Below, one piece after another: positions 55,816-64,000 of a stretch of 64,000 nucleotides of DNA; position 1 is the stretch's first letter, and each line of letters starts with the position of its first letter. The position numbers and the translations under genes were made by a program. The notes below the pieces were generated by a model. The model was not told the origin of the DNA. It saw nothing but the letters and a program-made list of their open reading frames with translations, and ran no database searches. Origin of the DNA: Eremomyces bilateralis CBS 781.70 (lineage: Eukaryota; Ascomycota; Dothideomycetes; Eremomycetales; Eremomycetaceae); the NCBI RefSeq assembly GCF_010015585.1, contig NW_022985072.1, positions 1,254,438 to 1,318,437 of the forward strand, in the 5' to 3' direction.

Positions 55816-57348
55816 TCACTCCGTCACCACCACCGGAGTCCACCCATTCAGAACAAACGCCGGATTGCTATAATCCTGAATGATCTGCGCATCCTTCGGC
55901 AACTTCAACTGCCGCGACACATTGTGCCGTTTCGACGTATCCACCAGCACGCCCTCCAGATCCGTCGTAGCATACTCCCAGAATTTCACATTGCTCGTAT
56001 CAAACGGCGGCCCCTGAATCGGGTCCCACCCCTCCGCCGACACCCCGCTCGTCTTCGTGTTGATCAGCACCATCTCCGCAAAGGGGAAGTTCGCCGTCGT
56101 GTTCCCCTTTCCGTTGTTCGGAAGGCGGCCGTAGACCGATTTGACCTTCTGGCCGGCGGGGTTCTCGGGGGTGACGGTCCACGGCAGCGGCTCGTCGATG
56201 GCGGCGAGGGTGGAGTTGACGAAGACGTTGCCGTGGCTGCCCTCGGGGGTACGGGTCCAGGTGAAGGGGCCGATGGAGTCGATGCGGCTGCGGAGGTAGT
56301 AGACGGCGGCGTAGCCGAGGACTGTGTCGCCGTGGCCGATGATGCTACTGTCGACGAAGTAGATGGTGCCGTAGGTGGTGAAGGCGTCGCCGGAGCCGTT
56401 GAGGGACACGTGGTCGATGATTATCCGCTCACCGCGGACGAGGAGGGCCTCGGCTTGGCCGATGAAGTAGTTGTTAATGGTGAGGCTGCTGAGTTGGATG
56501 TCCGTGGTGTTGTACAGGGTAAAAGCAGGACGTCTAGATGGGCCTCCGCGAGACGGATTGAAGGCGCTGTTATTGGGATATCCAACGATGGTCTTCTCAC
56601 GGCTTTGGCCACGGATGACGAGGTTCCGCTTATTCTGGATGAAGATGAGCTCTTCATAGTTCCCGTCCTTGACATAGATATTTACGCGCTGAGCGTAATT
56701 TTCCGGAACGAAGTCCACCGCCCCCTGTACGGTGTTGAAGTCCCCACGTCCATCATTCGACACGGTCAAGCGCTTTGATTCGAGGGATGGGGGGAACAAC
56801 TTGGTCGAGAAGATCCATGGTGATCGATCCGAGAAACCGTCAAACGTTCCTTTTGAGGCCTTCAACACCTCGGGGTCGACGGTCACCTTGTACACCCTCC
56901 CGTATTTAAGCACATTGTTATGCGGGTAGATAGTCGCAACATTGCCACGGACAATGATTGGGAAGAAATAGAAATCCAGACCGCCAATAATGTTGACCTG
57001 GTATGGATTTTTATCATTGGGATCTGCAGGGGGTGGAGATGTGGTTGATCCATCGGCTGTCGGAGCCCTGCCACTTGGATTCGGTGACGCCGGGATGCTC
57101 ATGTTCAGCGTATCGACCACCTTGTTGGCGAAGACATCGTAAATCCGAATGAGTCCAGAGTTACCGATCTCCGGAGGGCTGTCAAATTCGAGGACAAGGT
57201 GCGTGTCCGGATTGACGGTGAAATCTCCCTGAGGTGGGAAGGTCTTCACCTTATTCTGAGGCTTGGTAGGCGGCGGATGGCCGTATGCGTCTTGCGCCGT
57301 GGCGTGGCCCAACGCCAAACAAATGGCGGTGATGGTTCCAATCTTCAT
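55816..57348 (-). CDS. Secreted pectin methylesterase-like protein (CE8 fold), divergent active site
   Basis: Single exon, 510 aa. A signal peptide is clear (MKIGTITAICLALGHATAQ). Residues ~35-190 form an N-terminal domain with a short Ser/Pro/Thr spacer. The C-terminal right-handed beta-helix of pectinesterases starts LTVSNDGRGDFNTVQGAVDF, with VKDGNYEEL and GQAEALLV matching the GxYxE and QAxAL signatures. In the active-site region the sequence reads GSGDAFTTYG and GHGDTVLG where true enzymes have GYQDT and DFIFG: both aspartates are kept, but the QDT glutamine and the LGRPW arginine are not seen (WTRTPEGSHGN instead). Some bacterial-type homologs vary this way. Activity on pectin is uncertain; it may act on another esterified sugar polymer. 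Confidence 0.88.
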   Translation of the reverse strand: MKIGTITAICLALGHATAQDAYGHPPPTKPQNKVKTFPPQGDFTVNPDTHLVLEFDSPPEIGNSGLIRIYDVFANKVVDTLNMSIPASPNPSGRAPTADGSTTSPPPADPNDKNPYQVNIIGGLDFYFFPIIVRGNVATIYPHNNVLKYGRVYKVTVDPEVLKASKGTFDGFSDRSPWIFSTKLFPPSLESKRLTVSNDGRGDFNTVQGAVDFVPENYAQRVNIYVKDGNYEELIFIQNKRNLVIRGQSREKTIVGYPNNSAFNPSRGGPSRRPAFTLYNTTDIQLSSLTINNYFIGQAEALLVRGERIIIDHVSLNGSGDAFTTYGTIYFVDSSIIGHGDTVLGYAAVYYLRSRIDSIGPFTWTRTPEGSHGNVFVNSTLAAIDEPLPWTVTPENPAGQKVKSVYGRLPNNGKGNTTANFPFAEMVLINTKTSGVSAEGWDPIQGPPFDTSNVKFWEYATTDLEGVLVDTSKRHNVSRQLKLPKDAQIIQDYSNPAFVLNGWTPVVVTE

Positions 57349-58370
57349 GTTGAAGGGATCTTACGATTGCTTTGGAACAACTGGACAGGACCATGAACGC
57401 CATCTTGAGAAACGGACTCGAGCACCTATAAATAATTCAAAGGCAAGAGTAATTTGATACGGAGATATAACTTGAGTATAGCATGACTCGATATTATCTC
57501 GGTCTAAGCGCTGTACGAGAGTACGACAAGACGGACAAATACAAGTGAGATTAGATTACCTATCATAAATGGTAAACCCAAGTTAGCGGACTCCTCCATC
57601 ACCACTTACCAGCTTCCCCGGATGTTGAAGTGGGTCAATTGTTGTCAAACCAGGCTTGCGATATGCTAGTAATCGAATACGAAAATTATACACCAATAGA
57701 AAGGACTCTGAGAATATAAACGATCGTTAAGCCATCGAAGACTACGATGGCATGCAGGCGGATGCAAGCACACCATCATGTCAAACATGCGATGACAACT
57801 GAACTGATGATAGGACTAGCCACTAAGGACTTGGGGTTCACGTCTGCCGACTGCCGACTGCCGATCGCTGTCCAATTGACAGAAAATACCTAGGCATCTT
57901 TCGCGCCTAAAAGAGGGGAGAAATCTTTGCAAGTCAAGCTCTCTACCCATACGCTTGACGCAGTTGAGAATGATGGGATTCTTCACCACTGATGGCAGAA
58001 TACAGGAAGGAGGCGGAGATAGTGGTTCGACTAGAAGCTCCTCCACACTGTAGGTATGGGAAAAGAAGAACATTATGAATACCGTGGATTTTGAGGAGAG
58101 ACAAGGAGTGATAAAAACATTGAATCCCAATTGAACGCACAAACATTCTGTGAGTGATTGTGTACGTATATTTGGCGGCACGAAAATCGATCTTGCATTA
58201 ACTACTGAGTTGCAACTGCAAAATATTTAAGGCAATAAGGCAATAATCCAACTCGTGTGAGGCACCCAATTTTAGCGGACGACGGGGACAAATTGCGCTA
58301 TCCAAGCAAGTTGAATGTTTGAAAGTTTCAACTTCATCTTGACCAGAAGCCACAGTCTCCAAGATACCCA
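57349..58370. other. Intergenic, no gene seen
   Basis: Divergent region between the pectinesterase-like gene and the Mmc1-like gene. Only short frames. Confidence 0.45.
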
Positions 58371-60470
58371 ATGCCGCATTATGGCCGAATAGTCCTCCGC
58401 CCATGGAGGCAATTGCCTCTTCGATATCCCAGACAATTACCCTCCCTCCAGCCTCTCCACCGACAACAATGGCGCAACCCCGCCGATTCTTCCCGAGGAG
58501 CTCTACTGCCTCCAACGCTCAACTATCGTTGCTATAGTTCGGCGAGCGCGTTTCCCTCCTCTACCGCGTCTGCCAATGGAAACACAGCAATTGCTCCTGT
58601 TACCGCCGTCAATGCCCCTCCATCCGTACCAGAACATCTCCGACCTCTCTACCAGGCTCTGGAAGGTCTCAAGACACATGCTGGGAGTTATGTCAATATC
58701 AGCCGGCTGCAATTGGCGCTTGCCGGTTTAAAGAGCGAGAAGCCGGCGTTGCGAGTTGCTCTATTTGGTACGGCTGGGACCGATAGCCCGAGGAAGCTGG
58801 CGAGGTTGCTGTTGGCAGATTCGTTAAAAGAGGAAGAAGGGTGGGAGCGAGAGGTGGTCGACGACCAGAGCGGAAATGCGGTGGTGATTCGGTATGGCGA
58901 ACCGTCAGATATTGTACCGCCACGGAGTGCGATCCCGACGACACTTTCTTCATCACGCGTATTGAGGGATCAACGGCTGGAAATCCTCGTCTCAAACCTG
59001 GATATCCTCCGACCCTCCACGTCAGACACGCCGACCGACGCCATTCTGGTGCCAGCTGTTGAAACTCGGACGTCCACGACGGGCCTCACGAGTTTGATTA
59101 CGTATCCGGTACATCGGGCAATTGTCGTTTTGGAAAACCTTGACGATGTGCTGAATTATGCTCGATACGTCCTAGCCCAGGATAGCCGAGATCTGCCACC
59201 GGAGATGGTGAAGATTGTGGTGAACATGAAAGAGCGTGGGATAGATCCCGGCCCGGCCGGAAACTCATCCTCAATAACGATGGTCAACCCTGAGATCGCC
59301 CTTTCTGGGTTGAAATCAATACGAGAATCCGTCGCCAATGCTCCCGAGGCAACTCAACTACTCAATGCCTCGAACCTCACTTCGCTCTCCGACTGGCTCA
59401 CGAACGATTCGTCCTCGACCTCACTCGATCCAACAATTCACACCCTTATAACCTCCCTATTATCCGACACCCTCCATACCATCAACACCACTCCATCAAC
59501 TCTATCCCCCACATCCTCCCCTCCCATTGACTCAACAACCCTCAACACCCTCCACCAAGCCCTCTCCACTTGGTCCGCCCAAGCCCACGCCCACCACCAA
59601 TCCGCTCTTCCCCACCTCACCACCCTTCCCCTCTCCCGCCTCTCCTCCCCTCTCCTCCTTCTTCTCCCCCTCCGCATTGACGACGTCCGCTGGATTCTCG
59701 AAGACGCCGTCTCGCGGCACTACCTCGTCCAGCCCGAAAAAGAGCTAATCTACCTCACCGCCCAGCTCACACGGCTCGGACTCATGCCGGAGGTGCCGAT
59801 ACTCAGCGAGGCGGAGCTGAATGCGCAGGCGCGGCGGATGGCATGGTCGGATTCCGAGGCCGGTGCCCAAGGGAAATCGACCGAAGTCATACCCGATACA
59901 CCGTCCGAGACCCCCCGCACATCCCTCCTGCCCCCCTCCACCAATCTAACCGCCGCCACCTCCTTCGCGACCCTCGAATCCCTCCCCCTACCACAGCTCC
60001 CCACCACCACCCACTCCCCACACCACCTCACCAATCCCCTCAACCTCCCCCCTCTCTCCCGCACCCACCTCCTGCACGCCATCCCCTCCCTCCACCGCCG
60101 CGCTCAATCCCTCCTCACCACCTTCCTCACCACCACCTTCCTCACCACCTCCCTCGGCGCCCTCAGCTACGTCTCGTTCGCCAGTGTGCGCGCCACCGAT
60201 GCGGTCGTGATCGCGGGGCTGGGAGCGGTAGTGGCGGCGAGGCGGTTTGTGAGGGGGTGGGAGGGTTGGGTGGGGGGCTGGGAGCGGAGTGTGAAGGAGG
60301 AGGGGAGGAGATATGTTGGAATGATTGAGGGGGTGGTAAGAGAAAGGTTGGAGAAAGGGGGGAGAGAGATGGAAGGGAAGGGGGAGGGGGAGGATGGGGA
60401 GGTGAGGAGGGCGAGAGAGGCGGTGGAAGGAGTAGGGAGGGAGTTGGAGATGTTAAGAGAAAGGAGATGA
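58371..60470 (+). CDS. Mmc1-like mitochondrial protein (dynamin-like fold)
   Basis: Single exon, 699 aa. The N-terminal ~55 residues are Arg/Leu/Pro/Gln-rich without acidic residues (MPHYGRIVLRPWRQLPLRYP), a mitochondrial presequence. A conserved part follows (VPEHLRPLYQALEGLKTHAG, ISRLQLALAGL, LRVALFGTAG, LARLLLADSLKEEEGWE, VIRYGEPSD, LEILVSNLDILRP, HRAIVVLENLDDVLNYARYV). I recall this from a fungal family now named after Mmc1, with a degenerate GTPase-like region: RVALFGTAGTDSPRKL sits where a P-loop would be, but there is no GxxxxGK[ST]. Near residues 575-620 there are two hydrophobic segments (LGALSYVSFA; VVIAGLGAVVAA) and then a charged coiled-coil-like tail. The Ser/Thr/Pro-rich middle is low complexity. 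Confidence 0.7.
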   Translation: MPHYGRIVLRPWRQLPLRYPRQLPSLQPLHRQQWRNPADSSRGALLPPTLNYRCYSSASAFPSSTASANGNTAIAPVTAVNAPPSVPEHLRPLYQALEGLKTHAGSYVNISRLQLALAGLKSEKPALRVALFGTAGTDSPRKLARLLLADSLKEEEGWEREVVDDQSGNAVVIRYGEPSDIVPPRSAIPTTLSSSRVLRDQRLEILVSNLDILRPSTSDTPTDAILVPAVETRTSTTGLTSLITYPVHRAIVVLENLDDVLNYARYVLAQDSRDLPPEMVKIVVNMKERGIDPGPAGNSSSITMVNPEIALSGLKSIRESVANAPEATQLLNASNLTSLSDWLTNDSSSTSLDPTIHTLITSLLSDTLHTINTTPSTLSPTSSPPIDSTTLNTLHQALSTWSAQAHAHHQSALPHLTTLPLSRLSSPLLLLLPLRIDDVRWILEDAVSRHYLVQPEKELIYLTAQLTRLGLMPEVPILSEAELNAQARRMAWSDSEAGAQGKSTEVIPDTPSETPRTSLLPPSTNLTAATSFATLESLPLPQLPTTTHSPHHLTNPLNLPPLSRTHLLHAIPSLHRRAQSLLTTFLTTTFLTTSLGALSYVSFASVRATDAVVIAGLGAVVAARRFVRGWEGWVGGWERSVKEEGRRYVGMIEGVVRERLEKGGREMEGKGEGEDGEVRRAREAVEGVGRELEMLRERR

Positions 60471-61214
60471 TCATGTATTTTATATGTGAGGGTGGGGTTG
60501 TATGATATAGATGTGCCGGATGGGTTTGCCATCGGTTGGATAAGGGCAGATGGAATGAAGACCTGTGCTCTTACTAGTCATATGTCAAGGCTTACTCGGC
60601 CTGATAACAATGGTTCGATCCATCGCGTAATCTCCCCCCTGCTCCATCCGTTATATGATACCCATAGGCATCGCCGCATCCTTTCATGTTACTTCACCAC
60701 ACCAAACTACCAGAATACTTCCACCTCACAACCGCACTCACTCCCAACCCGAGGCGCAGAATATATCTCTCAATATTCAACCTCAAATGCAAGCTAAGCA
60801 TATACTATACTACACCTTCCGTCCGAACCCCCCATCCGATAACACTCCGGCACCTCACCATCCTTTAATTATCCCACAAATAAACAGCCCAGCACGAACG
60901 TGCCCCATCAATGCGTCCTGATTACCACCGTCCTCTCCCTCCATGAATCTACATTCCGCATCCCTATCTCTCCCACCGTTTTAGTCCGTCCTTTCCTACG
61001 ATCGGAAGCCCACCACCTTGCTCATGCTCCACTCTTCTCTGCTCCAGTGTCCTCGCCTCCGCACGGTGGCACCCGACCCATCCTGCCCTGTCTCCCTTTC
61101 GTACATTCACCACCTTCACCATCCCAGCGTCATCGACTAGACTGGACCGGCTGTGCTGCAGCAATTTTCCGCCGCCAACTTACAACGTCACATCCATCGA
61201 CGATTGTCTGCCAC
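60471..61214. other. Intergenic, no gene seen
   Basis: Convergent 3' region between the Mmc1-like and glycogen synthase genes; short frames of no family. Confidence 0.45.
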
Positions 61215-63615
61215 CTACGACGTCGCCGCATCCCCATTCACCGCCGGCGCTTGCGGCTGCTTCATCTTCAGCGTAAGCGGGTAGACATAGTCGTCCGGAT
61301 CTTCTTCTTCCCTATAAATTTAAAATAATCAGCACTCATCTCATCTCTTCCCTCGCTTCTATGCTTCAAACCATGTATATGGACAGGGGACGTACGGCAA
61401 TTTCCATGCGATGTAATCCTCCGTGCTGAGCCCTTCTCGGCCTTCTTGCAAGGAGGCGAAGTCGCCGGGGGTCATGAGTCCCGAGCGATCGCGCGGAGAT
61501 CCAGGCTCGGAGAGGGGACGGGTAATTTTAACGCTATCGGTACCGAAGAAGTCGCCTTCGTCGGCATCGGTGTCGAAGGAGGCAGGGTATGCTGATTTGT
61601 GATTTACGTTAGCTGTGAAATGCGGGAGAGGGGGGGGAAATCGAGGGGGACGAACCTCGTCGTAAAGCCAGCTGCCGCGCCTTGACGTACTCCAAGCCCA
61701 TCCGCTTCCAATCCAGCAGATCGCTCAACCGCTCGGTCCGGTTCCGCTGGTTGATACGCTGGCGCTTGCTTTTCTTGGTGAAGTCGAACATGTAGTTGGT
61801 GAGCTGGTTGACGCTGTCGTCGACACCCTTCATGCGGCGGTCGACGATGTAGATACCGTAGTCGGCGGCGTTCTCGATCAGCTCCTCCATGTAGCAGCCG
61901 AAGCCGGAGAGGTTGGTGGTGATGGAGGGGACGCCCATGACGGTGCATTCGGCCGGGGTGTAGCCCCAGGGTTCGTAGTAGGAGGAGAAGACGCCGAGGT
62001 GGGTGCCGCGGACGAAGTCGTCGTAGTCGAGGGGGAGGACGGGAGAGGCGGAGGAGAGGAACTCCGGGTGGAAGACGACCTTGACGCGGTCGGCGGGGTG
62101 GTTGAAGAGTTGGCAGCGGCGGAGCTGGTTGAGGATGGGGTCTTCGGAGTCGTTGGCCATGTTGTGAGTTACGATCGGGGGGAGGGTGTGGCGCTTCATG
62201 GCGAAGAGACGGCGGCGGAGAAGGATCTTGTCGGCGGGGGAGACCAGCTCTTTGTCTTCGGGGAGGTCCATGCCTTCGTGCCAGAGGAGGGACCGCTCGA
62301 AGAGCTTCTTACCGATGTTGTCGGTGACGACGTTGATGGTGTCGTGGAGCGATTTGATGACCGCTTGGCCTTTCAGGGCTTCGACGGTGAGGGAGTGGGT
62401 TTGCGCCGGCATGATGATGAACGCGACCACAGTGACGGGGGATCCGGCGGCCTTCATGCGGTGGTTAAGTCGGGCGAGCGACTCAATGAACATATCGACG
62501 CCTTTATTCCGATATTCGTAGCGGCCGGCAGTAAAGAAATACAGCGTATTGTCCGGGTCGAAGTCGTTGTGGCCGTAGAAATGCCCGCGCACGAAGTCAG
62601 TGATCTTCATCTTGTTCTGCTGGTGCAGGTTTTGGAATTCGTGGGTCGCGGAGAACTTCTTGACGTTGAGCCCGTTGGGTAGGACGCCGTCGGGCTTCCG
62701 CTTCAGCAGGTGCTCGCTCTCGAACGCGGTGATGTGCGAGACGGTGGTGAAGACATCGGCGGCGTGGGTGGCAGCGCGTTCGATGCAGTAGCGGTGGTAG
62801 ATGCCGCGTTTCCCGGCTTCGGCATCGACGTCGAAGTATTGGAGGTTGTTGTAGAAGTCGACAGAGCCGGCGCAGAGGTATCGGCCGAGGAGGGTGGCGT
62901 GGGTGGTGAAGATGGTGGTGACGTCGATGCGGCGTTTCTTGCAGAGGGGGAGGGCGACACCGGCCAACCATTCGTGGAATTGAACAACAACAGCTCGTTG
63001 TTTTTCGTGGAAGACATACTGGAGGAGGAGTTTAGCGGGATTGCAAGAGTGGAGGGTGCGTCATACCTCGCCCAAGAACCATGCGATCAGATAGCCAAAC
63101 ACGATGGCCTCGTTGGTCTCGTCGTCTCCTGGTGGTGAAGGAATACCGGCGACACTCCATAGATCACCCTTCCACTCATCCAGATAGCCATAAGCTGACT
63201 TCGTATCGAAGAGCAACACTCGTGGAGCACCATCGATCAGCCATCGTCCGTACAGGGTAGCGATTCCCCGCTCGTTCATGGACTTGATTGTCTCTAAGAG
63301 AGCGGGGTCTTTGGGGGTGAGCTCTTCCACTTCGGTCGCGGCCTGATCGAACGTCAGTTTGGTCATATAGCTAGGGGTTTGCCAGACATACGGATCCTCG
63401 ATTGAGAGGGCCAAGTAGTGTGTATGCGGCGCCATATTCGGCGGTGGTGACTTGAGCTTTGGATTTGAGGACGGAGTAAATACCGCCAACTATTTTTTCG
63501 GCATCAGCACTATTTGGGATGGTCTCATTCATAGAATCGTACCTCTATGAGCTACTTCGGTCGCAACCTCGAAGAGCAGGTGGTTATGCACGTCTCGTTT
63601 CGGGGCGTCGGACAT
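61215..63615 (-). CDS. GSY1: Glycogen synthase (GT3)
   Basis: Six exons: 63615-63543, 63489-63392, 63342-63067, 63018-61656, 61591-61396 and 61311-61215 (700 aa, the usual fungal length). It transfers glucose from UDP-glucose to glycogen in the cytosol. Motifs: [12 protein letters not shown] (donor-binding KVGG-type loop, spliced across intron 1), [64 protein letters not shown] and the catalytic E-x7-E region [20 protein letters not shown]. The arginine cluster for glucose-6-phosphate control is present ([20 protein letters not shown]). The C-terminal tail carries phosphorylation-type Ser ([15 protein letters not shown]), the sites inhibited by kinases in the family. Confidence 0.96.
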
Positions 63616-64000
63616 GGTGACGTCTTCAAGTCACGCTCAAGGAGCGAGGATAATTGGGGAGATGAGAATGCAATTGAGAAAGAAATTAGTCGAGGTTATT
63701 TGAAGAGAATTCCAGGAGGTAATTGTCAATTATGGAGAAAGCACAGGATGGAAAAATTGTAATGTGAGAGGCGGGTAAAACGTCCAAGCAGCGGAGGAGG
63801 TGGTGGTGATGGAGGTGGTGGAGCACGAGGAGGAGAAGGATGCAATTAACCCTCGAAGCTTCCCCACTCCGGATATTTTCACGTAAATGGTGAAGATGTA
63901 CAATTGATAATTCTGTGCCAAAGGACGAGGGCGTCGGCGGATTATTTGAAGCCCAAAGGTGGTGAAATCTCAGTTCCTCACCAAAGACTGTTGGATGAAG
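63616..64000. other. 5' region of glycogen synthase
   Basis: Upstream sequence of GSY1 to the window edge, with a GGTGGT/GGAGG-rich run near 63790-63835. No gene seen. Confidence 0.4.

Noticed and set aside
61999-62682. 227-codon plus-strand frame opposite glycogen synthase
   Set aside because: Antisense shadow of the glycogen synthase exon; rich in Gly, Val, Asp and Glu as expected from such mirroring.
1-64000. CRISPR array, prophage or bacterial-type defence island
   Set aside because: The DNA is from a fungus, with introns throughout; no regularly spaced repeat array or such genes were seen.

Overview
The window is nuclear DNA of a filamentous ascomycete (Pezizomycotina type). The evidence is many short introns of about 44-76 nt with GTRNGT donors, CTAAC/CTRAC branch points close to a YAG acceptor, short intergenic distances, and fungus-specific genes (NiiA-type nitrite reductase with a C-terminal Rieske domain, fungal rhodopsin-domain protein, ORT1 carrier, Mmc1-like protein). 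I worked out exon structures by joining frames at splice sites that restore the family's conserved residues, and checked that exon lengths keep frame. No search or alignment was run.

Layout. 0.3-9 kb: a conserved unknown protein, the Mps1/TTK kinase, a seven-helix rhodopsin-domain protein and a large disordered protein. 9-14.4 kb is gene-poor, with one low-complexity ORF and a small GC-rich inverted-repeat element. 14.4-22 kb is dense: a peroxisomal PMP24-type protein, ornithine carrier, GPATCH11-type protein, ORC3 and 3-hydroxyanthranilate dioxygenase. 22-35.1 kb looks accessory: intact nitrite reductase niiA and one membrane protein lie among a broken member of a multicopy fungal family, a damaged Tc1-type transposon, a TPR-gene relic, a 69-bp-armed hairpin repeat and a host gene with two nonsense codons. 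35.7-41.3 kb holds mitochondrial Obg GTPase, dUTPase, pyridoxal kinase and a Ctr copper transporter. 41.3-45 kb is gene-poor, with a doubtful gene carrying 90-bp tandem repeats. 45-63.6 kb holds BLM10/PA200, PSF3, a Cys-Pro-rich protein, mitochondrial bL21m, a pectin-methylesterase-like secreted protein, an Mmc1-like mitochondrial protein and glycogen synthase.

Themes. Three S-phase genes (ORC3, DUT1, PSF3) have MluI-type ACGCGT boxes just upstream. niiA has a textbook NirA-type site and clustered GATA sites. Two genes (pyridoxal kinase and PSF3) need GC-AG introns. Several proteins serve mitochondria (ORT1, MTG2, bL21m, Mmc1-like, and perhaps the dioxygenase through an N-terminal extension). 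I found no new defence or mobile system. The most unusual observations are the GC-AG introns, the multi-Cys-Pro protein, the separately spliced BLM10 tail, and the hairpin repeat beside the decayed gene.
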